Of a stretch of 64,000 nucleotides of DNA, positions 1 through 7,500 are shown piece after piece (positions within the stretch are counted from its first letter, which is position 1; the number at the start of each line of letters is the position of its first letter). The notes beneath the pieces were generated by a model that ran no database searches, was not told the DNA's origin, and saw only the letters and a program-made list of their open reading frames with translations. The stretch covers positions 1 through 64,000 of the forward strand of contig CBDBKC010000038.1 of the NCBI GenBank assembly GCA_965206655.1. Direction: 5' to 3'. The position numbers were made by a program, and so were the translations under genes. This DNA comes from JAPPLB01 sp965206655 (lineage in GTDB: Bacteria > Acidobacteriota > Terriglobia > Bryobacterales > UBA6623).

Positions 1-151
1 AGTTTCCCGCTACAGTTTCGTTGCCATGCCCGCATTGTTCCTCTACAATGACTGACATTGACCGGGGGCGGCTCTGCTCTTTTTTTCGTCCCCGGATTCT
101 CATTGGCAAACAGCTCATGCTTGAATTGCCTAAGACAGTGGATGGCCCCCT

Positions 152-484
152 ATGTCCAGTCAAAACCTACAAGACGGCTTCCTCAATAGTGCCCGCAAAG
201 AGAGAATGCCGGTCACGATTTACCTCACCAGCGGGGTGAAACTTTCCGGGCGAGTTAAAGGGTTCGACAAGTACTGCGTCGTCTTCGAGACGAACCACCA
301 GGAACAGTTGATCTTCAAACACGCCATTTCGACCGTCGTAACAGCAAAGCAGCAACAGCACGGTTCGAATTCCTATCGAGCCGCCGAGTCGGATCGCGGG
401 CCCGAAAGCCACCGACCTTTGTCCGAGCAATTGGAACCCAAGCCTACCTTGGGTGTGGCGGAACCGTCGGCGAACTCGGGCTAA
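152..484 (+). CDS. hfq: RNA chaperone Hfq
   Basis: Hfq forms a hexameric Sm-like ring that pairs small RNAs with mRNAs in the cytoplasm. The Sm core covers residues 7-67. It has the LQDGFLN start seen in Hfq (usually QDPFLN), the Sm1 strands ending in VVFETNHQEQLIF, and the Sm2 signature FKHAIS at 55-60 (usually YKHAIS). A polar, low-complexity tail of about 45 residues follows, longer than in minimal Hfq proteins. The ATG lies a few bases after a G-rich stretch that may serve as ribosome binding site. hflX follows 67 bases downstream, the classic hfq-hflX order, which supports both calls. The Sm residues are seen; the function is by family. Confidence 0.95.
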   Translation: MSSQNLQDGFLNSARKERMPVTIYLTSGVKLSGRVKGFDKYCVVFETNHQEQLIFKHAISTVVTAKQQQHGSNSYRAAESDRGPESHRPLSEQLEPKPTLGVAEPSANSG

Positions 485-551
485 GGCCCGCCGGCCGTTG
501 CTCCCAACTTAGCTCTGTTGCGGTATTGATGCCGTCCCGCACGCTTGAGCG

Positions 552-1946
552 GTGGAACGGGGCCGGTTAGCCCTACCTACAATGAGGACACTTGGCGGTG
601 AGAATATAACTAGCGGTCATCGCACTGATACAAGCCGAACCGGGGAGACCCAGGCCCCAAGGGAGAGGTGCGTCCTCGCCGGATTGGCGCTGAAAGGCGC
701 GCGGGGCGGGATGGGTTCAACCGAGGTGCAACGCCAGGCCGAGGAGTCCCTAGGCGAGTTGGCCGAGTTGGCGCAAAGCGCCGGGGCGGAGGTCGTGGAC
801 GCCCACCTGCAGGTACGCGAGCGGCCCGACCCGGCCACTCTCATCGGGCGTGGCAAAGGGGAGGAGATCCGCTTAGCGGTCAATGAATTCGACGCGGATT
901 TTGTGCTCTTTGGGCACGAACTCACGGGGACTCAGCTTCGCAACCTTGAGAAGCAACTCGACTGCCGTGTTCTCGATCGCACCCAACTCATTCTCGATAT
1001 CTTCGCCGGCCATGCCCGCACGCGAGAGGGCCGCCTGCAGGTGGAGCTCGCGCAGCTCCAGTACCTGCTCCCGCGCTTGACGGGCCGCGGCACCGCCATG
1101 TCCCGCCTCGGCGGCGGTATTGGTACTCGCGGTCCAGGCGAGACACAGCTCGAAACCGACCGCCGGCGCATCGGCCGGCGCATCGCGAAGCTGGAGCGCG
1201 AACTCGAAGATGTTCGCGCGCACCGTAGCCGCCAACGCAAGAAGCGTGACGCCATTCCGCTATCTACGGTAGCTCTTGTCGGTTATACGAATGCCGGCAA
1301 ATCGACGCTCTTTAATGCGCTGACGGCAGGGGAGGTGCTTGTGGATGCCCGTATGTTCGCGACACTCGATCCCACCATCCGGGCGCTCGACCTGCCCTCG
1401 CACCGACGCGTCTTGCTTTCTGACACCGTCGGCTTTATCAGTCAATTGCCGCTGGGACTCGTGCGCGCCTTTCGGGCCACATTGGAGGAAGTCACCGAAG
1501 CAGATATGTGTTTGCACGTCGTTGATGCTTCGAGCGAGAACCGCGGTGAGTATATTCGTGAAGTCAACAAGGTTCTGGATGAACTGAACGCGCGGGAGAC
1601 GCCGCAGGTCCTCGTGTTGAACAAGGCGGATTGCATCCCGCCGCACGATGTCGATTACATTCCCGCGAGCGAGATGAGCGTGGGCGGGCACGTGTCGGTG
1701 GTTACGGTCTCGGCCCTCAAACGTACTGGCTTGACAGCTCTGGTCGGGGCGATCGATCGTCACTTGCCGGGAGACGAACTTTCAACCGTGAGCTACCTCT
1801 TCGGTCACAACGAAGGCGATAAGCTTTCGTTCCTCTACTCGCATGGACGGATCATCGAGCGGGCCGACCGCGAAGAGGGTTCGCGGGTAACCGCGGAGGC
1901 TCCGGCCTCGGTTCACAGCCGTCTGGCGGGCCACGCCATTCAGTAG
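552..1946 (+). CDS. hflX: Ribosome-associated GTPase HflX
   Basis: HflX binds 50S and 70S ribosomes and helps split or rescue stalled ribosomes. The N-terminal HflX domain runs to about residue 230 and includes the glycine-rich GGGIGTRGPGETQLE linker. The GTPase domain follows, with P-loop GYTNAGKS (244-251), switch II DTVGFI and the NKAD base-recognition motif. The frame opens at a GTG; an ATG at 582 is an alternative, since the first 30 or so residues look unconserved. It sits downstream of hfq and is probably cotranscribed. Length (464 aa) is normal to slightly long for the family. Confidence 0.94.
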   Translation: MERGRLALPTMRTLGGENITSGHRTDTSRTGETQAPRERCVLAGLALKGARGGMGSTEVQRQAEESLGELAELAQSAGAEVVDAHLQVRERPDPATLIGRGKGEEIRLAVNEFDADFVLFGHELTGTQLRNLEKQLDCRVLDRTQLILDIFAGHARTREGRLQVELAQLQYLLPRLTGRGTAMSRLGGGIGTRGPGETQLETDRRRIGRRIAKLERELEDVRAHRSRQRKKRDAIPLSTVALVGYTNAGKSTLFNALTAGEVLVDARMFATLDPTIRALDLPSHRRVLLSDTVGFISQLPLGLVRAFRATLEEVTEADMCLHVVDASSENRGEYIREVNKVLDELNARETPQVLVLNKADCIPPHDVDYIPASEMSVGGHVSVVTVSALKRTGLTALVGAIDRHLPGDELSTVSYLFGHNEGDKLSFLYSHGRIIERADREEGSRVTAEAPASVHSRLAGHAIQ

Positions 1947-2114
1947 TTAGCGCGTTAACCCGAAACTTCAAGCCCTCCAAAAGCCCAAATCTTCTCCCAA
2001 CCAGCAACCATCCACGAGCCGAGAGCCGAGCCGCGAGAGCCAACGAGCGGTCCAACCTCGCTGGCCAAATCCACCACAAAAAGATCCGCGACGTGAAGCA
2101 GACAAGCAGCGGCG

Positions 2115-2720
2115 CTAACTCGTTTGCTGGACCTGCCGGCTGCTCCAGCGCTTCACCACGAAGAAGACCGCAACGATCCCCGCCAACACGAGCAGACCGA
2201 TCCAGGCGTTCTCCGTCAATATCGACATTGTCTTGTCGCCGTAGCGTAGCGCCAAATACGCGATTCCGAAATACCTCACCATGCGGGCAAAGACCAACAC
2301 GGCGACAAAGCGCCACACCTGCATCTGAAAGACACCGGCTGCAATCACGAATAGCTTCATCGGCAGTGGTAGCGGCAGCATGGTCGGGAACAACAGCACG
2401 AGCGCGTCCCACTTCTCGATCTGTTCCCGCATATGCGCGACACCTTTGCTCGACACCTTCTTTTCGAGCATCAGACGGCCGCCCCGCCTGGCGATCACGT
2501 ACAGGACAAGCGAGCCCAGGACCGAACCGACCACGGCCAGGGCGGCCGCCAGGTAGGTGATGTCCGGAGTGGCGATTGCCTGTGCCACGAGCAGCGCATC
2601 CACCCCTTGCGGCATGGGGATCAACGCGGAATCCGCGAATGCGACGAAAAATACGCCCCATGGCCCTAGCGTCGCGGCGAGTCCGGAAAACCACTCACCC
2701 AGCCGTCGTAGCCAACTCAT
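2115..2720 (-). CDS. DedA/VTT-domain (YqaA-like) membrane protein
   Basis: A 201-residue integral membrane protein with the SNARE-associated (VTT/DedA) fold. This family is linked to lipid scrambling or flippase activity and to membrane proton-motive-force maintenance. Visible features are an N-terminal hydrophobic segment ending in FVAFADSALIPMPQGVD, the GSVLGSLVLYVIARRGG block, the FPTMLPLPLPMKLFVIAAGV re-entrant-like segment typical of the family, and a C-terminal membrane helix followed by a basic tail. It converges on hflX and is followed upstream (same strand) by endonuclease III after 82 bases. The substrate cannot be read from the sequence. Confidence 0.85.
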   Translation of the reverse strand: MSWLRRLGEWFSGLAATLGPWGVFFVAFADSALIPMPQGVDALLVAQAIATPDITYLAAALAVVGSVLGSLVLYVIARRGGRLMLEKKVSSKGVAHMREQIEKWDALVLLFPTMLPLPLPMKLFVIAAGVFQMQVWRFVAVLVFARMVRYFGIAYLALRYGDKTMSILTENAWIGLLVLAGIVAVFFVVKRWSSRQVQQTS

Positions 2721-2802
2721 GTTTTCTCACTTGGGATGGGAGGAGTCGCGCCAGGAAAAGCTCCAGACGGCTCACGCGCGGAACGATCGTCGCTGGGAAG
2801 GA

Positions 2803-3471
2803 TCAGTTGGTTTTGTCTTTCGAATAACAGAGATCTTCGAGACTGCACTGAGCGCATCGTGGTTTTCGAGCAACGCACACTTGCCGGCCGTGATGAATAA
2901 TCTGGTGCGAATAGCCGATCCAGCGTTTCCGCGGAAGAATCTTCATTAAGTCCTGCTCGATCTTCTTTGGGTCCTTCTGTTTGGTAAGGTCGAGGCGGCC
3001 GGATATGCGTTGGACATGAGTGTCGACAACAACGCCGACCGCTTTCTTGAACCACACACCGAGCACGACGTTCGCGGTCTTCCGCGCCACGCCGGGCAAC
3101 TTCAGAAGGTCATCCATTTCGTCGGGCACTTCACCGCCGTGATCCGCAAGGATCGCTTTGGCGGCGCCGATCAACGACTTCGCCTTGTTGCGATAGAATC
3201 CCGTCGACTGAATCTCACGCTCGAGCACTTCCTTCGGCACGATCGCCATGTCGTGAACCGTGGGCAGATTCCGAAACAGACCCGGCGTCACGATGTTGAC
3301 TCGAACGTCGGTACACTGCGCCGACAGGATTGTCGCCGCCAATAGTTGCCACGCGGACTCGTGATGGAGCGCGCATTCGGCGTCTCCGTAGTCTTTGTTA
3401 AGACGCCGCAGAATAGTTGCAACCCGCCGCTTCCGCGCCTCGGCGTTGCGGGGTTTCAACACTTTGGTCAT
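2803..3471 (-). CDS. nth: Endonuclease III (Nth), iron-sulfur DNA glycosylase/AP lyase
   Basis: Bifunctional glycosylase that removes oxidised pyrimidines and nicks the abasic site. The 222-residue protein has the helix-hairpin-helix LPGVARKTANVV with the catalytic lysine, the catalytic aspartate in VVDTHVQRIS, and a C-terminal [4Fe-4S] cluster motif C-x6-C-x2-C-x5-C (CVARKPRC...CSLEDLC). The frame is open upstream for 65 more codons, but that extension is unconserved and would overlap the divergent gene at 3589. The internal ATG (MTKVLKPRN) was therefore chosen; it gives the usual family length. Confidence 0.93.
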   Translation of the reverse strand: MTKVLKPRNAEARKRRVATILRRLNKDYGDAECALHHESAWQLLAATILSAQCTDVRVNIVTPGLFRNLPTVHDMAIVPKEVLEREIQSTGFYRNKAKSLIGAAKAILADHGGEVPDEMDDLLKLPGVARKTANVVLGVWFKKAVGVVVDTHVQRISGRLDLTKQKDPKKIEQDLMKILPRKRWIGYSHQIIHHGRQVCVARKPRCAQCSLEDLCYSKDKTN

Positions 3472-3588
3472 ACAAGAATTCGAACGTCTTGCGTAGTGAT
3501 CGCGTTGCCGGAGAGGCTGTGAGGAACCGTACGGCGGCTCATGATACAGTTGACCCAATCGCCGGACGGTTAAAGAAGCGATCATAGC

Positions 3589-5184
3589 ATGGCATCCTCG
3601 AAGTCGCTCCTCGTCTGCGCTCTGGCTCTTGTTGTTCTCTCGCCGTCCGTCGTCGGCTCGTTTCATTTCGACGACTACTTCATGCTGGACGATCCTGTCG
3701 TGCAGGCGGCGTCCGGCTGGTGGGAAGTTTTTCGGCTGGAGCGTACGCGGCCGCTGACCTACCTAAGTTTCTGGCTCAACTACCAAGTCGGGGGCGATGA
3801 TCCGCTGGGTTATCACCTCGTCAATTTGTTCCTTCACTTAGCCGCGGTGTGGGCTGCTTGGCTTGTATTTAGAAAGATCACAAACGATCGCATTGCCTGG
3901 ATGGCCACGATGCTTTTCGCATTGCACCCGGTCCAGACGGAGGCGGTTGGCTACGTGTTTGGGCGGGCAACGGTTCTGACCACGTTCCTTTGCCTGCTTT
4001 GTTGGAGAGCCTGGATCGATCGTCGATACGGCCGGGCGGTAGTGTGGTTCGCGTTGGCGTTGCTGGCCAAAGAGGAGGCAGCGGCGCTTCCCATTTTCCT
4101 GGTGGCCTATGAGTACGTCTACAGAGGTCACAAAGGCCGACCCGAGGCCGAGTGGTTGCGGGCGTGGTTGATCATGTTCGTCCTTTGCGCGGTGGCCGCG
4201 GTGCGCCTGGTCTATGTCGCTTCCGTGACGGAAGGGGCGGGTGCTTTGTTTGACCTCGGTGACATTACGCCTCTGAATTACCTGCTCACGCAGGCTCGCG
4301 CCGTCTGGCTCTATCTGCGTGTGCTTGTCCTGCCTGTGGGGCTTAACTTCGACCGTGACTTTGCCTTGTCATCGGGTCTCGACGCGGCCACGTTCGCGGC
4401 GTGGGTCGCACTCTTGGCACTCATCGGTTATGCGGGTTGGCAGGCGCGAAAGGAACGCACCTGGTTTTGGCTCCTCGGTGGGCTGATCTTGCTACTGCCG
4501 ACGTCAAGCTTTCTGCCTCTTGCGGATTTGGTGGCCGAGCGGCGCTTGTATCTTCCTGTGATCAGCCTCGCGCTGGGACTCGGTACTTTGCTCGTGAAGG
4601 TGCCGCGACCGATCGGGATTGTTGTCCTTCTCGTGGCCGGCGGACTGACTGCGCAGCGCTCAATGGTCTACATGACGGAAGAATCGTTGTGGCGTGACAC
4701 GGCGGAGAAATCCCCTCGGAAGGTTCGTCCTCAGTTGCAGCTTGCGAGGGCGCTCGGTGCAAAGGATCCTCCGAGCCACACCGAGCAACTGGCCTTGCTG
4801 AGAAAAGCTCAGACTCTCGCTCCGAACGATCCCGAGGTAGCGACTGAATTGGGTGTCTTCCACCTGCGAAAGGGAGATCCCACCGTGGCGGAAATGTTTT
4901 TCGAGTCAGCGATCGAGCACGGCGGCCGGACGCCTTCCGCGTTGACCAACTGGGGCGCGGCTCGGTTTACGCTTGGCGATCGCGCGAACGCTGTGAAAGC
5001 ATTTCGTGAGGCGCTCGATCAAGATCCCTGTCACTTTGACGCCCGCAACAACCTGCTGCTCGTCTACCGCCGCGACGGTGACTTGGCTGAAGCCGCCGCG
5101 GTTGCCCAGTTGCCGGGGCAGTGTCGTCTCCCGCGCAGGCAGAGCGAAGCCCTGGCGCTGGCGCGAAAGGAGATCGGCACGTAG
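3589..5184 (+). CDS. TMTC-like membrane protein with C-terminal TPRs
   Basis: A 531-residue polytopic membrane protein. The N-terminal two thirds hold many hydrophobic helices and loop features of the TMTC/PMT-like (GT-C) glycosyltransferases: an acidic FHFDDYFMLDDP loop after the first helix, RPLTYLSFWLNYQ, LHPVQTEAVGYVFGRA, and a helix-breaking ALLAKEEAAALP. The last 150 residues form tetratricopeptide repeats (for example TELGVFHLRKGDPTVAEMFF). Related bacterial proteins are annotated as TPR proteins or putative O-mannosyltransferases. The glycosyl acceptor is unknown. It is divergent from nth, with 117 bases between them, so a promoter is expected there. Confidence 0.75.
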   Translation: MASSKSLLVCALALVVLSPSVVGSFHFDDYFMLDDPVVQAASGWWEVFRLERTRPLTYLSFWLNYQVGGDDPLGYHLVNLFLHLAAVWAAWLVFRKITNDRIAWMATMLFALHPVQTEAVGYVFGRATVLTTFLCLLCWRAWIDRRYGRAVVWFALALLAKEEAAALPIFLVAYEYVYRGHKGRPEAEWLRAWLIMFVLCAVAAVRLVYVASVTEGAGALFDLGDITPLNYLLTQARAVWLYLRVLVLPVGLNFDRDFALSSGLDAATFAAWVALLALIGYAGWQARKERTWFWLLGGLILLLPTSSFLPLADLVAERRLYLPVISLALGLGTLLVKVPRPIGIVVLLVAGGLTAQRSMVYMTEESLWRDTAEKSPRKVRPQLQLARALGAKDPPSHTEQLALLRKAQTLAPNDPEVATELGVFHLRKGDPTVAEMFFESAIEHGGRTPSALTNWGAARFTLGDRANAVKAFREALDQDPCHFDARNNLLLVYRRDGDLAEAAAVAQLPGQCRLPRRQSEALALARKEIGT

Positions 5185-5276
5185 TGAAGTACGCGAGTTA
5201 GCGGTCGTGTTCACGAGGCAACAAAAATGCGCCACGTCCAGTCCTATCCTCTAGGGATCTGCTGCCTAGCGATTGC

Positions 5277-6113
5277 CTAGCGACCCTTCCACCAGCGGGG
5301 CCATTGCTTTGCTTTGTGAGGCGCCGGAATCTCTGTGGGCTCGTTGGAGGTAAAGTCGGCAAGTTCTACGCTGTCGATGTTGTGCTCATCCGCGGTCGCC
5401 GCGAAAAGCTTACCTTCGCGCGAATACACGAGCCGGCCAAAGTGATCCCAATCGGCCCAATGGGCGTCGAGGACGTGGACCCATTCGCCGTCGGATTCTC
5501 TCATGAGCAGAAAGCCGAAGTGATAGCTCCCCGTCTTCGTGAAATCAACGTCCTCGAGTTCCATGCGCAAGACGAAGTTGTTCGGGCCGGCCTTCGTCCA
5601 AACATTCTTATCCGGGTCGGGTAGAACCCAACCTCTACCCGCCAGAATCAGGCCTTCGCCGCGTCCGTAAATGTTGGGAGTCACACGCATCTTCTTATGC
5701 AGCGGGTGCGCCGGATGGATCGTAGCCCCGCACGGGTGATTGAGCGAAAGCCGCCGGTCTGTTTCGAAGTATCCGCCCCCATCCCAGCAGTCGCCTTTTG
5801 GCCACAAAGCGAGCGCGGTGAAGTAGGGTGGCCGGCTGATCGCCGTCCAGGCGTGAGTATAGTCGGAGGCGAGTTGACGGCCTGTATGCTTCGAAGCAAA
5901 GTACACAAATAGGTCGCCGCTTGGGCTCAAATCACATCGGCGTTCGTAGATTTGCCCGTGGAACCATTGGCCCGGCTCGAAGGTGTTGGCGGCCGTGTCC
6001 CAGCGGATAAGCTGTACCCAGCCCTTGGGCCCGCGCCGCAGGAGCACTCCGACCGGCTTGTCGCGTGCAAGAATGCCGAACAAGCGACAGGAAGGTGGAA
6101 TCGGCTTCGACAC
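5277..6113 (-). CDS. Hypothetical protein, W/D-rich
   Basis: A 278-residue soluble protein that I do not recognise. No signal peptide or membrane helix is apparent. It is rich in Trp, Asp and Gly, with short beta-strand-like runs (SPSGDLFVYFASKHTG, GRGWVLPDPDKNVW, HFGRLVYSREGKLFAA) that suggest a beta-propeller-like or sandwich fold; this is inference. It is divergent from the PIG-L gene at 6197 with 83 bases between. Codon use resembles the neighbours, so I regard it as a real gene. Confidence 0.7.
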   Translation of the reverse strand: MSKPIPPSCRLFGILARDKPVGVLLRRGPKGWVQLIRWDTAANTFEPGQWFHGQIYERRCDLSPSGDLFVYFASKHTGRQLASDYTHAWTAISRPPYFTALALWPKGDCWDGGGYFETDRRLSLNHPCGATIHPAHPLHKKMRVTPNIYGRGEGLILAGRGWVLPDPDKNVWTKAGPNNFVLRMELEDVDFTKTGSYHFGFLLMRESDGEWVHVLDAHWADWDHFGRLVYSREGKLFAATADEHNIDSVELADFTSNEPTEIPAPHKAKQWPRWWKGR

Positions 6114-6196
6114 GGTTCTTCCAGTAGTGTATTGGCCGGAGGACGGCTACACTCTAGGTCTTTCATCGCATTTTCACCAGGAGGAGGAGCGCAGAA

Positions 6197-7183
6197 ATGG
6201 AACGACGTGATTGGATGCAAACGGTATTGGCGGGCAGCGCCGGACTCGCCGCGGCAGGCGCAAGCGCACAGACCGGCGTACACATGCCGGCGACCCATGC
6301 CAACCAGGATTCAGAAGTCTTCATCGAACGCGATCAGCCCGGGCAACCCCACAAGGGTAAGGTGCTGGTCGCGATCCAACCCCACAACGACGACATGCCG
6401 ATCTACTACGCCGGCGCGGCGGCCAAAATGATCCAGGAAGGCTACACCGGTTACCTGATCCGCACAACCAACGACGAGAAGCCGGGACCGGGGACGTTAG
6501 CCGACACGAACAAAGCGAACGAGATCGACAACTACGAGGTCGGACGCGTGATGGGTTTCAAGAAGGTCTACGACCTGGGCTACCGCAACCACCGCATGGA
6601 CAACGCTTCCATCATCGAGGTGCGCGCCCGGTTGATCTTTCTGTTTCGATTGCTGAAGGCCAACGCCATCATCACGTACGACACATGGGGTCACTACGAC
6701 CGCAATCCGGATCATTGGATGACGGCGCGCGCGGTGGAGTCGGCGCTGTGGATGGCGGGCGGACGCAAGGATTATCCCGAGCACTTTGACGCCGGCGTGG
6801 AACCGTCGCGAATTCGCGAGACGTATTACTATGCGCGGGGGCCGCAGCTTGTGAACCGTATCGTTGACATCTCATCGGTGATTGATATCAAGGCGAAGTC
6901 GCTACAGGTTTGCCAGACACAGGGGCCGGGGGGATCTCGGGGTTCGCGGATGAAGAAAGAGCTGGCGGAGAAAGGGATGCGGTTACCCTTGTTGGGCGAT
7001 GACGATGAAACGGCCGACATCAACTACATCAAGGAGTTCCCCTTGGAACACAACCGGACTTTGGGCCGCAAGTACGGGCTGGAATGGGCAGAGAAATATC
7101 ACTATTGGGGTCCGTCGGTGATGGCGGCGGAGGGCACGGGACGCGTTAAGTCCTACGTGGAGGAAAATGCGGTTCCGCTGTAG
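6197..7183 (+). CDS. Exported PIG-L family deacetylase
   Basis: Zinc-dependent N-deacetylase of the PIG-L/LmbE family, which acts on N-acetyl groups of sugars or sugar-lipid conjugates. The N-terminus is a Tat-like signal (ERRDWMQTVLAGSAGLAAAG), so export is likely. The metal-binding signature appears as QPHNDDM after the first strand (usually PHPDDE), and a later HYDRNPDHW supplies the distal histidines. Replacement of the family's second acidic residue by Met is a notable deviation, though the Asp pair is kept. An AGGAGGAG ribosome binding site stands just upstream of the ATG. Length (328 aa) fits the family; substrate unknown. Confidence 0.82.
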   Translation: MERRDWMQTVLAGSAGLAAAGASAQTGVHMPATHANQDSEVFIERDQPGQPHKGKVLVAIQPHNDDMPIYYAGAAAKMIQEGYTGYLIRTTNDEKPGPGTLADTNKANEIDNYEVGRVMGFKKVYDLGYRNHRMDNASIIEVRARLIFLFRLLKANAIITYDTWGHYDRNPDHWMTARAVESALWMAGGRKDYPEHFDAGVEPSRIRETYYYARGPQLVNRIVDISSVIDIKAKSLQVCQTQGPGGSRGSRMKKELAEKGMRLPLLGDDDETADINYIKEFPLEHNRTLGRKYGLEWAEKYHYWGPSVMAAEGTGRVKSYVEENAVPL

Positions 7184-7500
7184 TTATGCATTGGAAATAA
7201 TCCACCGTCGCCGCCCGGGAGCAAACAGGCATCCGGCTTATTCCCGACATTGTTTCCAGTATTCTTGTTCTGGATGTGTAAACGGCTCAGGATGGGCTTA
7301 ACGCAAGTGTCGGCGCCGTTTGGCCCCTCTTGTCTTCGAATGCCGCTTCAAGGAGCAGAAGCGAGCCGCGGCGGCCAGGGTCGGATTGACACGCCTGCCT
7401 ACGCCCAGTGGATTGTGAAGGTATTCGTGGCCGGCGCCGAGACCGCAAAGAGGCCCGTCCAATAGCCGGTCGGTCAATTCTCAAAGGGGGGATACCCCAG
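7184..7500. other. Intergenic stretch before the patatin gene
   Basis: No gene is supported here. A TTGACA hexamer occurs at 7386-7391 with a poor -10 candidate (TGGATT) 17 bases on, so a promoter is possible but weak. A run of G just upstream of 7501 (AAAGGGGGG) is the likely ribosome binding site of the next gene. Confidence 0.4.
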